Of a stretch of 33,067 nucleotides of DNA, positions 21,981 to 31,053 are shown one piece after another. Source of the stretch: an uncultured Eubacteriales bacterium (GTDB taxonomy: Bacteria; Bacillota; Clostridia; Oscillospirales; Oscillospiraceae); NCBI GenBank assembly GCA_905205195.1, contig CAJLCS010000019.1, positions 1 through 33,067 of the forward strand. Direction: 5' to 3'. Made by a program: the position numbers and the translations under genes. Position 1 is the first letter of the stretch, and every line of letters starts with the position of its first letter. The notes under the pieces are model-generated. The model was given only the letters and a program-made list of their open reading frames with translations, ran no database searches and had not been told where the DNA came from.

Positions 21981-24319
21981 GGGGTCTCCTCCCCTGTTTT
22001 CTTTTTCTTGGCGGCAGGCTTTTTCGCCGCAGTTTTTGCGGCGGCCGGTTTCTTCGCTGCCGGTTTCTTTGCAGCCGCTTTCTTGGCCGCAGGCTTTTTG
22101 GCGGCGGTCTTCTTCGCCGCCGGTTTTTTGGCCGCTTCCTGCTCCGCCTTTTCCTCCGGCGTTGCCTCCGCCGCCACGGCTTCGGCGTTGGTCTCCCCTT
22201 CCGGGGCCTTCTTCTTATAGTAGCCCCGCTGATCCTCCGGCAGGAAGTTGGGGCATTTTTCGTTGATGCAGAAGGGCTTCATCCGGCCCCGGCCCGACCG
22301 CTTGAACAGCGTCTGGCCGCATTCCGGGCAATCCTGGTCCGTGGGCACGTCCCAGGTCATAAAGCCGCATTCCGCGCCCCTCTCGCAGGCGTAATAGGGG
22401 AAGCCGCGCTTGGATTTCCGCTTGAGCATTCCGCTGCCGCAGCGCGGGCACCGGCCGGGCATCCGCTCCACCAACGGCTTGGTGTTTTTGCACTCCGGAT
22501 AGCCAGGGCAGGCAAGGAATTTGCCGAACCGGCCCATTTTAATCACCATTTTCCGGCCGCACAGTTCGCAGACCTCGTCGGTTTCCTCCTCGGGCACCTT
22601 CAGCCGGACACCCTCCAGCGACTGCTCCGCTTCCTGCATTTCCTTGGTAAAATCCTGATAAAAATCGCCCAGAACCGCCTTCCACTGCCGCTTGCCTTCC
22701 TCGATTTCGTCCAGCTGGGACTCCATGTTGGCGGTAAACTCCACGTCGATGACATCCCGGAAGTGGTCCTCCATCAATCCGGTGACCACCTCGCCCAGCG
22801 GTGTCGGCGCCAGACGCTTATCCTGCTTGTTGACGTATTCCCGGTCCTCAATGGTGGAAATGGTCGCCGCATAGGTAGACGGACGGCCCACGCCCTTTTC
22901 TTCCATGGCCTTGACCAGCGTCGCCTCGGTATAGCGGGCCGGGGGCTGGGTGAAATGCTGCTCCTTGACGAATTCCGACGCGGCGACATGCTCGCCTACC
23001 TCCAGATCGGGCAGCGGCGAACCGACGGCCTCCTCCTCGTCATCCCGGCCTTCCTCGTAAACGGCAATAAAGCCGGCAAAGCGCATACTCTGATGGCTGG
23101 ACCGGAACAGGTGTCCGGCGCATTCCGTGTCGATGGACACGGTATCATACACGGCGTTGGCCATCTGGGACGCCAGGAAGCGGCTCCAGATCAGCTTGTA
23201 AAGCCGGTACTGATCCTTCGTCATGCTGTCCTTGATGCGCTCCGGGTCCAGCTCCACATGGGTGGGGCGGATGGCCTCGTGGGCGTCCTGCGCCCCGGCC
23301 TTGGTCTTGAAAACGTGATATTTGCCGAAATAATACTTGTCGCCGTAGCGGCTGCGGACGAACTGCGCCGCCGCCTCCATGGCCTCGTCGCTCAGACGCA
23401 GGGAGTCGGTACGCATATAGGTAATCAGGCCCAGCGTTCCCTCCCCGGCCACGTCGATGCCCTCGTAAAGCTGCTGGGCAATCATCATGGTCCGCTTTGG
23501 CGGCATATTCAGCTTCCGGGATGCCTCCTGCTGCAGGGTCGAGGTGGTGAAGGGGGCCGCAGCGGACCGCTTCTTTTCGCCCTTTTTCACATTGGTCACC
23601 GTGAAGGGACGGGCCTTCACATCGTCCACCACCGCCTGGGTCTCCGCCTCGTTGGTCAGCTCCCGCTTTTTCTCCTCGCCGTAGTAGTGGCCCACAAACC
23701 GTCCGGGCTTGCCGAGACGGTTCAGCGTCACATCCAGCGTCCAGTATTCCTTTGGCACAAAGGCGCGGATTTCCTTCTCCCGGTCCACCACCATTCGGGT
23801 GGCCACAGACTGTACCCGTCCGGCGGACAGGCCCCGGCGGATTTTCTTCCACAGCAGCGGCGACAGCTCATAGCCCACGATCCGGTCCAGAATCCGGCGA
23901 GCCTGCTGGGCATCCACCAGATCATAGTCGATATCCCGGGGGTGGCGAATGGATTCGGTGACCACCTTCTGGGTGATTTCGTTGAACGTCACCCGGTGGG
24001 TCCGCTCCTCGGTCAGGCCCAGCAGCTCCTTCAGGTGCCAGGAAATGGCCTCGCCCTCCCGGTCCGGGTCGGTGGCGAGATAAACGGTGTCCACCTGGGA
24101 CGCCAGCGTTTTCAGTTCCTTGATCAGGTCCTCCTTGCCCCGCACCGGCTGGTAGTGGGGGGTAAAGCCGTTGTCCAGATCCACGCCCATTTTGCTTTTG
24201 GGCAGGTCCCGCAGATGGCCCATGCTGGCCTTCACCAGATAATCCGGGCCTAAATACTTTCCGATGGTTTTTGCCTTGGAGGGCGACTCCACAATCACAA
24301 GATTCGAAGGTTTGGCCAT
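21977..24319 (-). CDS. topA: DNA topoisomerase I with a lysine/alanine/proline-rich tail
   Basis: A 780-residue type IA topoisomerase that relaxes negative supercoils. The TOPRIM domain starts LVIVESPSKAKTIGKYLG, with the acidic ATDPDREGE at 82-90. The catalytic tyrosine is Tyr301 in LITYMRTDSLRLS. Three four-cysteine zinc ribbons follow at about 575-690 (CELCG...CPGYPEC, CPRCG...CERGAEC, CPECG...CINEKC). After these comes an unusual tail of about 50 residues made of AAKKP/AAKKT repeats (729-775), similar to histone H1 or mycobacterial topoisomerase tails and probably DNA-binding. The ATG follows GGAGC. The stop codon overlaps the trmFO start. Confidence 0.97.
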   Translation of the reverse strand: MAKPSNLVIVESPSKAKTIGKYLGPDYLVKASMGHLRDLPKSKMGVDLDNGFTPHYQPVRGKEDLIKELKTLASQVDTVYLATDPDREGEAISWHLKELLGLTEERTHRVTFNEITQKVVTESIRHPRDIDYDLVDAQQARRILDRIVGYELSPLLWKKIRRGLSAGRVQSVATRMVVDREKEIRAFVPKEYWTLDVTLNRLGKPGRFVGHYYGEEKKRELTNEAETQAVVDDVKARPFTVTNVKKGEKKRSAAAPFTTSTLQQEASRKLNMPPKRTMMIAQQLYEGIDVAGEGTLGLITYMRTDSLRLSDEAMEAAAQFVRSRYGDKYYFGKYHVFKTKAGAQDAHEAIRPTHVELDPERIKDSMTKDQYRLYKLIWSRFLASQMANAVYDTVSIDTECAGHLFRSSHQSMRFAGFIAVYEEGRDDEEEAVGSPLPDLEVGEHVAASEFVKEQHFTQPPARYTEATLVKAMEEKGVGRPSTYAATISTIEDREYVNKQDKRLAPTPLGEVVTGLMEDHFRDVIDVEFTANMESQLDEIEEGKRQWKAVLGDFYQDFTKEMQEAEQSLEGVRLKVPEEETDEVCELCGRKMVIKMGRFGKFLACPGYPECKNTKPLVERMPGRCPRCGSGMLKRKSKRGFPYYACERGAECGFMTWDVPTDQDCPECGQTLFKRSGRGRMKPFCINEKCPNFLPEDQRGYYKKKAPEGETNAEAVAAEATPEEKAEQEAAKKPAAKKTAAKKPAAKKAAAKKPAAKKPAAAKTAAKKPAAKKKKTGEETP
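21990..22135 (-). repeat. Repeats encoding the AAKKP tail of topoisomerase I
   Basis: A run of imperfect 15-base units encodes about nine copies of A-A-K-K-P/T/A at the 3' end of topA. The codons vary (AAG/AAA, GCC/GCG/GCA), so the DNA repeat is degenerate while the peptide repeat is regular, which suggests selection on the protein. Confidence 0.85.
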
Positions 24320-24343
24320 GAAATTGCTCCGTTCTTTATAAAT

Positions 24344-25582
24344 TTACTCCCTCGGTCCGACCCGCTTGCCGGGCAGGCGCGTCACCAGTCCCTTGACCTC
24401 CAGCAGCGTCAGCGCCGCTAGGGCCAGGCCGGCCGGAATGCCGGCATCCGCAATCACATCGTCCACAAGACGCGGACCTTTGATCTGCTCCAGAACACGC
24501 CGTTCGTTCTCGGACAGGGATGGAAGTTTCTCTTTGCAGTCAATATACGGCTGTTTTGCGCCGTTGTCAATGGGTCTTTTCTCTTTTCTTCTTTTATTAT
24601 CCGACTTTTTCGCAGAAATTTCCGTTTTCTGCGCCACCCGGACCTCCCGGCGCTCCAGCCGGTCCTGCTTCAGGGCCAGCTCGGCGGGGATATTGTCCGG
24701 GTGAATTTTGCCCGGAAACCGGGCTTCGTACTCCTGCAGCACGTCATAGCCGCAGGCAGCAAAAATCGCGCCCTTGCGGAGCAGATCGTTGCTCCCGGCG
24801 CAGCTTTCCACGTCCACGTTGCCAGTCACGACGAACACGTCCCGGCCCTGATCCCGGGCCAGCGCCGCCGTAATCAGCGCGCCGCTTTTCCGGGGCGCTT
24901 CCACCACCACGACGCCGCAGGACAGCCCGCTGATGATCCGGTTCCGGCGTGGGAAGTTCCAGCGCATGGGCGGCGTTCCCGGCGGAAACTCCGACATCAG
25001 GCAGCCGCCCCGCAGAACATCCTCAAACAGCGCCCGGCTGGACAGCGGATACACCACGTCCACGCCGCAGCCCAGAACACCCACCACCGTGCCGCCGCCC
25101 ATCAGGGCGCCCTCCATGGCCATGGAATCAATACCCTTAGCGCCGCCGGACACCACAATGCCGCCGCAGCGGGCCAGCTGAAAGCCCATCCGCTTGGCGG
25201 CGGTCAGGCCGTAGCCCGACGCGCTCCGGGTGCCCACCACGCCGATCAGCGGCACGGCGTCAAAATCCGGCAGCGTGCCGCGGTAGTACAGCACCATAGG
25301 CGGATCGGCAATGCTGCGGAGCGCCAGCGGATACGCCTCGTCGCCGTAGGTCAGCAGCGAAATTTCCTTGTCGATGCATTCCCGCAGGATCTTCTCCGCC
25401 GGGGCAAGGTCCTTGTCCAGCAGGACGGCCATGCCCTCCGGCGTCAGGTCCTCCAGTGCGGAAAGCCGGTCCCGGTCCGCAAAAAACAGCTCCTCCGCAT
25501 CGGGAAAGTGGGTCAGAAGCTCCGCCTTTTCCCGGTCGTTCAGTCCCTGCAGCAGCGCGTACCACAGCCAGTGTATCTGCAT
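24344..25582 (-). CDS. dprA: DNA-processing protein DprA
   Basis: A 412-residue protein that loads RecA on incoming single-stranded DNA during natural transformation; it is also present in many species with no known competence. The N-terminal SAM/HhH-like region (about 1-75) is followed by the Rossmann-type DprA core with VVGTRSASGYG, VSGGAKGIDSMAMEGAL, and the hallmark WNFPRRNRIISGLS plus EAPRKSGALITA. Next is a basic linker (about 315-350, KKSDNKRRKEKR), then a C-terminal winged-helix domain to the end. Sixteen bases separate it from the upstream methyltransferase gene and 24 from topA. Confidence 0.96.
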   Translation of the reverse strand: MQIHWLWYALLQGLNDREKAELLTHFPDAEELFFADRDRLSALEDLTPEGMAVLLDKDLAPAEKILRECIDKEISLLTYGDEAYPLALRSIADPPMVLYYRGTLPDFDAVPLIGVVGTRSASGYGLTAAKRMGFQLARCGGIVVSGGAKGIDSMAMEGALMGGGTVVGVLGCGVDVVYPLSSRALFEDVLRGGCLMSEFPPGTPPMRWNFPRRNRIISGLSCGVVVVEAPRKSGALITAALARDQGRDVFVVTGNVDVESCAGSNDLLRKGAIFAACGYDVLQEYEARFPGKIHPDNIPAELALKQDRLERREVRVAQKTEISAKKSDNKRRKEKRPIDNGAKQPYIDCKEKLPSLSENERRVLEQIKGPRLVDDVIADAGIPAGLALAALTLLEVKGLVTRLPGKRVGPRE

Positions 25583-25598
25583 CTTCCGTCCCTCCGCT

Positions 25599-26357
25599 TC
25601 AAGATCGGGATTGCTTCATCTGCCACATGACGATGGCCGCCGCCACCGCCGCATTCAGTGATTCGCAGTGGGGATTCATGGGAATGATCAGTTCCCGGTC
25701 CGCCGCCTGCCGGATGTCCGGCCGGACGCCCTGCCCCTCGCTGCCGATGACCGTCGCCATGGACGGCAGCGCCGCCGTCCGGATATCCTCCGCCCGTTGG
25801 GACAGCGCCGTCACCGCCACGGGAATCTTCGCTTCCCCCAGCGCCCGGGACACGGCCGCCCAGCCGGCCTGCTGCACGGGGCGGCGGAACACCGCGCCCA
25901 TGCTGGCCCGGACCACCTTGTGGCTGTATGGGTCGGCGCAGCCCTCCAGCAGCACCACCGGCGTGTCCAGCGCGTCGGCGGTCCGCAGAATCGTCCCCAG
26001 ATTGCCGGGGTCCTGAATGCCATCCAGCAGGAGCATCCCCGGCCGGACCGCCAGCGGCCGTTTCTCCGGGAGTTTACATAAGAACATTGCCCCCTGGGGC
26101 GTTTCCATGGGGGACAGATAGGCCATGATGTCCGCCGGTACCCGGACCAGCCGCACCGCTTCCGGCGCCTCCGCCTCCACGCCGTCGGACAGAATCACGG
26201 TCTCCAGCCCCGGCCAGTAGCGCACCGCCTCCGCCAGCAGCTTGGTGCCGTCGGAGACAAACAGGCCGCTTTCTTCTCTGGCCCGCCGGGAGGAAAGGAG
26301 TTTGCGCACCTGCTGGACCAGCGGATTTTTCCTTCCGGTAATCCGCTCCTCCGTCAT
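25599..26357 (-). CDS. TrmH/SpoU-family RNA 2'-O-methyltransferase
   Basis: A 252-residue SPOUT methyltransferase. An N-terminal substrate-binding domain (SRRAREESGLFVSDGTKLLAE) resembles the 23S rRNA methylase RlmB/TsnR type. The three SpoU motifs follow: LDGIQDPGNLGTILRTADA (about 131-149), VIGSEGQGV (about 205-213) and IPMNPHCESLNAAVAAAI (about 226-243), which form the knotted SAM site. The exact RNA target cannot be read off. The start ATG overlaps the ktrA stop (ATGA), so translation is coupled to a potassium transporter gene. This type of gene often sits before pheS in Firmicutes, so the setting differs here. Confidence 0.93.
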   Translation of the reverse strand: MTEERITGRKNPLVQQVRKLLSSRRAREESGLFVSDGTKLLAEAVRYWPGLETVILSDGVEAEAPEAVRLVRVPADIMAYLSPMETPQGAMFLCKLPEKRPLAVRPGMLLLDGIQDPGNLGTILRTADALDTPVVLLEGCADPYSHKVVRASMGAVFRRPVQQAGWAAVSRALGEAKIPVAVTALSQRAEDIRTAALPSMATVIGSEGQGVRPDIRQAADRELIIPMNPHCESLNAAVAAAIVMWQMKQSRS

Positions 26358-27001
26358 AACTTCTGCACCCGCTCCAGCGCCCGGGTGCTGCCCAGAACGA
26401 TCAGCACGTCACCGGACAGCATCCGGAAATCCGCCGCCATGGATACCTCGGTTTTTCCGTCCCGGCGGATGGCGATGATGTTCACGCCCAGTTTGGCCCG
26501 GATGTTCAGCTCCGCCAGCGTCTTGCCGTGCCAACTCTTCGGCGCAGGCAGCTCCACAATGCCGTAGTCGTCGGACAGGCCGATGTAATCCAGCACATTG
26601 GGCGACGACAGGCTCCGGGCCAGCCGGTAGGCCTGCTCCTGCTCCGGAATGACCACCCGGTCCGCCCCCAGCTTCTCCAGCACCCGGCGGTGGGTTTCGT
26701 CGTGGGCCTTGCAGATGATCTTCGGCACGCCCAGCTCCTTCAGATTCATGGTCGTCAGCACCGACGCACCCAGATCGCTGCCGATGGCCACAATGGCGCA
26801 GTCGAAATTCGGCACGCCCAGCGCCTTGAGCACGTCCTTGTCCTGAGCGTCGCCCACCACGGCCCGGGTCACGTCCCCAGCGATCTGCTGGATTTTTTCA
26901 CTGCTCTGGTCAATCACCATCACCTCGCCCCCCAGGGAGCAGAGGTTTTTGGCCACGTCGATGCCGAAGCGGCCAAGGCCGATAATCACATAAGATTTCA
27001 T
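26354..27001 (-). CDS. ktrA: Potassium uptake regulatory subunit KtrA/TrkA
   Basis: A 215-residue cytosolic RCK protein that forms a ring under the KtrB channel and gates it with nucleotide (ATP/ADP or NAD). The RCK_N Rossmann domain begins SYVIIGLGRFGIDVAKNL, with the acidic ribose-binding VIDQSSEKI and VVGDAQD. The RCK_C domain (about 130-215) includes TLAELNIRAKLGVNIIAIRR and, in this family, can bind c-di-AMP. The ATG is preceded by AGGAGAG and lies 13 bases after ktrB. No c-di-AMP riboswitch is visible upstream of the operon. Confidence 0.94.
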   Translation of the reverse strand: MKSYVIIGLGRFGIDVAKNLCSLGGEVMVIDQSSEKIQQIAGDVTRAVVGDAQDKDVLKALGVPNFDCAIVAIGSDLGASVLTTMNLKELGVPKIICKAHDETHRRVLEKLGADRVVIPEQEQAYRLARSLSSPNVLDYIGLSDDYGIVELPAPKSWHGKTLAELNIRAKLGVNIIAIRRDGKTEVSMAADFRMLSGDVLIVLGSTRALERVQKL

Positions 27002-27014
27002 CCGTTTTTCTCTC

Positions 27015-28388
27015 CTATCCGATCATAAAGTTGGTGGTCGCGTAGGAAAACCGTTCTTCCGCCCGATTTCCCATCAGGAAGCCCATGCTGATGGTCAGCA
27101 CACCCACCCGTCCGAAATACATATAAACAATCACAAGAATCTGGGCCGCTGCGCTGAGCTTGCCGGTGGCTCCCGCCGTCACGCCCACGGTGGCCAGCGC
27201 GGAGATTGCCTCGTACAGCGCATCCGTAAAGCCCACCGGCGACGTGGCGCTGATGAAGATGGCGCCGAAAAGCGCCAGCCCCGTCATGATGGAGACGATG
27301 GTGGCCGCATCCAGCACCTTGTCCCTGGGAATGGACCGGTGGAACACGCAGACCGTGGACTTTCCCCGGGCCCGTGCCCACAAAAACAGCACCAGCACCA
27401 GCATGGTCACGGTTTTGACGCCGCCGGCGGTGGAGCCGGAGGAGCCGCCGATGAACATCAGCACCATGGTAATGCCCTTGCCCGCGTCCGTCAGCTCCGC
27501 CTGATCGATTCCGGCGAAGCCCGCCGTCCGGACCGTAACGGACTGGAAAAATCCGGCCAGCAGCTTCTCCGGCCAGGGCATCGGCCCCAGCGTCCGGGGA
27601 TTGTTCCACTCCAGCAGGCAGATCAGGACCGTGCCGCCCAGCAGCAGCGCCGCCGTAGCCAGCAGCACCAGGCGGGTATACACCGACAGCTTCCGGAACT
27701 TCCGGACCCGGATCACCTCTTCCCACACGAAGAAGCCCAGTCCGCCCAGAATCACCAGCACCGACAGCGTCAGCAGCACAACCGGGTCCGACTGGAACGT
27801 CATCACGCTCATGCCCGGCCCCCGGATGCCGAAAATGTCAAAGCCCGCGTTGCAGAAGGCGGAAACCGCATGGAACACGCCCCACTTCACGCTGGTCCAC
27901 AGGTCGTAGTGCTTCAGCAGAAAATGCAGGCACAGAATCACCGCGCCGCCGCCCTCAATCAGCAGGGCGCCCTTGAGTACCATTTTCTGAAGCCGGACCA
28001 CGCCCTCCGTATCGTTCAGGCTCATGGCCTGGGCCATGACCATCCGCTGCTTCAGGCCCATCCGTCGGCGCAGGGCGAACATGACGAAGGAAGCCGCCGC
28101 CATAAAGCCCAGTCCGCCGATTTCGATCAGGCACAGAATCACCGCCTGCCCGAAACCGCTCCATTGCAGCCAGGTGTCGTACAGCACCAGCCCCGTCACG
28201 CAGGTGGCGGAGGTGGCGGTAAACAGCGCCGGGCGGAATCCGCAGGAAACACCGCTGCGGGACGCCACCGGCAGCGTCAGCAGCAGCGCGCCGGTGAGAA
28301 TAATCAGAATAAAGGCCACGGCAATCACCTTGGTGGGGCTTAAGGCTTTGGAATGCTCCCGCCGCAGGCCAAACGGTTTTTTCTTCAT
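27015..28388 (-). CDS. ktrB: Potassium transporter membrane subunit KtrB/TrkH
   Basis: A 457-residue membrane protein with four pore-loop repeats, as expected of Trk/Ktr potassium channels. The selectivity-filter regions are ATSATCVTGLVLYDT, FHAVSAFCNAGFDI, VTVRTAGFAGID and ISALATVGVTAGATG, each with the conserved glycine. About eight to ten hydrophobic helices surround them. The gated loop region (GGSSGSTAGGVKT) precedes the last helices. The start ATG follows AGAGG at nine bases. It is the first gene of an eight-gene operon that continues through ktrA, trmH-like, dprA, topA, trmFO and plsX to rnc. Confidence 0.95.
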   Translation of the reverse strand: MKKKPFGLRREHSKALSPTKVIAVAFILIILTGALLLTLPVASRSGVSCGFRPALFTATSATCVTGLVLYDTWLQWSGFGQAVILCLIEIGGLGFMAAASFVMFALRRRMGLKQRMVMAQAMSLNDTEGVVRLQKMVLKGALLIEGGGAVILCLHFLLKHYDLWTSVKWGVFHAVSAFCNAGFDIFGIRGPGMSVMTFQSDPVVLLTLSVLVILGGLGFFVWEEVIRVRKFRKLSVYTRLVLLATAALLLGGTVLICLLEWNNPRTLGPMPWPEKLLAGFFQSVTVRTAGFAGIDQAELTDAGKGITMVLMFIGGSSGSTAGGVKTVTMLVLVLFLWARARGKSTVCVFHRSIPRDKVLDAATIVSIMTGLALFGAIFISATSPVGFTDALYEAISALATVGVTAGATGKLSAAAQILVIVYMYFGRVGVLTISMGFLMGNRAEERFSYATTNFMIG

Positions 28389-28423
28389 GGTATGTGCCTC
28401 TTTGAATACAGGATATGATATTT

Positions 28424-28451
28424 ATTATACCTTTTTTTCGTTGGTTTTCAA
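28424..28451 (-). promoter_or_regulatory. Promoter of the ktrB-rnc operon
   Basis: On the minus strand TTGAAA (28446-28451) and a perfect TATAAT (28424-28429) are 16 bases apart, 35 bases before the ktrB start. The leader is too short to hold a riboswitch. Confidence 0.72.
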
Positions 28452-28491
28452 GTCTCTTTTCCAAAGGACCGTCCGATGCCATATTTTCTCT

Positions 28492-28519
28492 TTGCAATCC
28501 GCCGGAATTATGGTATAGT
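28492..28519 (+). promoter_or_regulatory. Promoter for ade
   Basis: TTGCAA (28492-28497) and TATAGT (28514-28519) are 16 bases apart, 25 bases before the ATG. No purine riboswitch fits between promoter and start. Confidence 0.65.
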
Positions 28520-28544
28520 GAAACAAAAAGGGAGGATTCCAACC

Positions 28545-30278
28545 ATGAGCTATCAGGAAACCTGGTCCGCCAAAATCGGCCGCAAGCTGCTGAAAAAGCA
28601 GCGCATCATCGACGTGGCCGCCGGGCGGGAAAAAGCCGATCTGGTGCTGAAAAACGCCGTCTTTGTCAACGTCTTCTCCGCCGAGCTGGAGCAGGGCGAC
28701 ATTGCCGTGGCCGAAGGGCTGATTGTGGGCATCGGAACCTACCACGGCATCCGGGAGCTGGACATGACGGGCCGCATCGTGTGCCCCGGCTTTCTCGACG
28801 CCCACATCCATCTGGAATCCAGTCTGGTCAGCCCCCGGGAATTTGCCCGGGCCGTGCTGCCTCACGGCACCACCACCGTCATCACCGACCCCCACGAAAT
28901 TACCAACGTCATGGGCACCGACGGCATCGACTATATGCTGGCCGCCACGGAGGACCTGCCGCTGGACGTCCGGTTCATGATTCCCTCCTGCGTCCCCGCC
29001 TCGCCCATGGACGAGAGCGGCGCCAATCTGGATTACCGGGATCTGGACAGCTACTTTGAGCATCCCCGGGTGCAGGGGCTGGCGGAAATGATGAACTACC
29101 CCGGCATCGTTGCCGCCGACCGGGACGCCGTGGCGAAAATCGTGGCCTCTCAGGCCCATCACAAGAAAATCGACGGCCACGCGCCGGGGCTGTCCGGCAA
29201 GGACCTGTGCGCCTACATCGCCGCCGGCGTCTACTCGGACCACGAATGCGCCGATGTGGACGACGCCCTCGCCAAGCTCCGTCTGGGCCAGTTCATCATG
29301 ATCCGGGAGGGCACCGCCGCCCAGAATCTGGAGGCGCTGATGCCGCTGCTCCTGTCGGACCGGTATTACAGCCGCTGCATGTTCTGCACCGACGACAAGC
29401 ACCCCAGCGATCTGCTGGAAAAGGGCCACATCGACGACATCTGCCGCCGAGCCGTGGCCCTGGGGGCTGACCCCATCCGGACGGTGCAGGTGGCCTGCCT
29501 CCACGCCGCCCGCTACTTCCTGCTTAACAACCGGGGCGCCATCGCGCCGGGGTATCTGGCAGATTTTGCCGTGGTGGAGGACCTGAAGGACTTCCGTGTG
29601 GTCACGGTTCTGAAAAAAGGGCAGATCGTCTACGAAAACGGCCGGGTTGCCGACTTCCCCCAGCCGGAAATTCCCGCCTACCTGCAAGCGCTGGCCCACG
29701 ACACCTTCCACCTGACGCCGGTCACCGCCGCCTCCTTTGCCGAATCCCGGCCCCGGGGCGTCATCGGCATGATTCCCGGCCAGATCGTCACCCGGGACCT
29801 TGGCTACGCCGACGGCGTGGACCTGAATCGGGACATTCTGAAAATGGCCGTGGTGGAACGGCATAAAAAAACCGGCCATATCGGCATCGGCTACCTCCAT
29901 GGCTACGGTCTGCGGTCCGGCGCCGTGGCCACCTCCGTGGCCCACGACAGCCATAATATTATTGTAGTCAGCACCAACGACGACGACATGGCGCTGGCCG
30001 TCAACCAGATTGCCGCCCGGCACGGCGGCATTGTGGTGGTTGATGGCGGTCAGGTTCTGTCGGCCCTGACGCTGGAAATCGCCGGTCTCATGAGCGAGCA
30101 GCCCCTGCCGGAGGTCAACCGGCAGCTGGAACAGGCCAAGGCCGCCGCCCACCGGCTGGGCGTCCGGGACGGGGTGGATCCCTTCATGACGCTGTCGTTC
30201 ATGAGCCTGCCGGTGATCCCCAAGCTGCGGCTGACCACCCGGGGCGTCATCGACGTGGAAACCCAGCAATACCTTTAA
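28545..30278 (+). CDS. ade: Adenine deaminase
   Basis: A 577-residue metal-dependent amidohydrolase that converts adenine to hypoxanthine and ammonia in purine salvage. The metal site HIHLES (87-92) follows PGFLDA; ADLVLKNAVFVNVFS precedes it. The C-terminal part shows the conserved family blocks HDSHNIIVVSTNDDDMALAV and GGIVVVDGGQVLSALTLEIAGL. The length is normal. The start MSYQETWSAK at 28545 is chosen because GGGAGGA lies about nine bases before it; an ATG at 28476 would precede the promoter. It is divergent from the ktr operon and its 3' end overlaps the convergent methyltransferase gene by four bases. Confidence 0.96.
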   Translation: MSYQETWSAKIGRKLLKKQRIIDVAAGREKADLVLKNAVFVNVFSAELEQGDIAVAEGLIVGIGTYHGIRELDMTGRIVCPGFLDAHIHLESSLVSPREFARAVLPHGTTTVITDPHEITNVMGTDGIDYMLAATEDLPLDVRFMIPSCVPASPMDESGANLDYRDLDSYFEHPRVQGLAEMMNYPGIVAADRDAVAKIVASQAHHKKIDGHAPGLSGKDLCAYIAAGVYSDHECADVDDALAKLRLGQFIMIREGTAAQNLEALMPLLLSDRYYSRCMFCTDDKHPSDLLEKGHIDDICRRAVALGADPIRTVQVACLHAARYFLLNNRGAIAPGYLADFAVVEDLKDFRVVTVLKKGQIVYENGRVADFPQPEIPAYLQALAHDTFHLTPVTAASFAESRPRGVIGMIPGQIVTRDLGYADGVDLNRDILKMAVVERHKKTGHIGIGYLHGYGLRSGAVATSVAHDSHNIIVVSTNDDDMALAVNQIAARHGGIVVVDGGQVLSALTLEIAGLMSEQPLPEVNRQLEQAKAAAHRLGVRDGVDPFMTLSFMSLPVIPKLRLTTRGVIDVETQQYL

Positions 30279-30967
30279 GCCCGCCCCACCACGGCGTACA
30301 GCAGGCTGTTAAAATCCGGCTCCGCCGCCGTCAGGCCCATTTCTTCCGTCTGCAGGCGGCTGTCCGCCAGTTCCCGGCGGAAGGTATCAAAGGAAATCAT
30401 CCGGCAAGTGGTGCCCGCCACGGACACCTCCCTGCCGGTGCCGCCGTGAATCCGTTTCTGGAGCGTGAAGGCCGTCTCCGGGTCGGAGCGGTACTCTGCG
30501 GTTCCGTCGCCCATGGTGCAGATCAGCGCCCGGCCCTGGTCCGTCAGATGGTCCCGCACGAAGGCGTAAAACCGCCGCCGGTCCTCGTCCTCCACCAGCA
30601 TATGCAGCACCGCCACGGCATAAATCAGGTCATAGCGGCCCTCGTGGCGCCCCGCCACGCAGTCCAGCACCTGAAACCGGTCCGCGAAGGCCGGATAGCG
30701 GCTGCGGCAGTAGGCCACCGCCTCCGGAGACACGTCGGTGGCCAGCAGCCTGTACCCTGCCGCCAGCACCGCCGCCGCGTCCCGTCCCTCGCCGCAGCCG
30801 ATTTCCAGAATGGGCTGCTCCGGCGTCAAACGCATCCTGCGGATCACCTCCAACACCTTCGGCGTGGGCTGCTTGTCCGCCCAGGAAAGGCCGCAGCCGT
30901 GAATCTGCCGGTACCGGTCGTCATAGGCCATGTAATAGGTCCGGTTTTCCTGCTTCTTTTGCTCCAT
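30275..30967 (-). CDS. Class I SAM-dependent methyltransferase
   Basis: A 230-residue cytoplasmic methyltransferase. SAM motif I is ILEIGCGEGRDAAAVLAAG (53-71), followed by the acidic LLATDVSPEAV (74-84) and the motif IV-like YDLIYAVAVLHMLVEDEDR. The N-terminal MAYDDRYRQIHGCGLSW resembles small tellurite-resistance TehB/UbiE-type methylases, but the substrate is not evident. The ATG at 30967 has GGAGG eight bases upstream and its own promoter. The stop lies inside the end of ade on the opposite strand, and no terminator is visible between the two genes. Confidence 0.85.
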   Translation of the reverse strand: MEQKKQENRTYYMAYDDRYRQIHGCGLSWADKQPTPKVLEVIRRMRLTPEQPILEIGCGEGRDAAAVLAAGYRLLATDVSPEAVAYCRSRYPAFADRFQVLDCVAGRHEGRYDLIYAVAVLHMLVEDEDRRRFYAFVRDHLTDQGRALICTMGDGTAEYRSDPETAFTLQKRIHGGTGREVSVAGTTCRMISFDTFRRELADSRLQTEEMGLTAAEPDFNSLLYAVVGRA

Positions 30968-30996
30968 TTTTCAATCCTCCGATGCGTTTTTGTGCT

Positions 30997-31025
30997 ATTC
31001 TACCACGAACCGGCCACATTTGCAA
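30997..31025 (-). promoter_or_regulatory. Promoter for the SAM methyltransferase gene
   Basis: On the minus strand TTGCAA (31020-31025) and TAGAAT (30997-31002) are 17 bases apart, 29 bases before the start. Confidence 0.65.
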
Positions 31026-31053
31026 GAAAATCCGGCGATTTCCGTTTTTTCTC

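Noticed and set aside
28389..28544. Possible c-di-AMP or purine riboswitch between ktrB and ade
   Set aside because: Both promoters lie close to their start codons, leaving no room for a structured leader.
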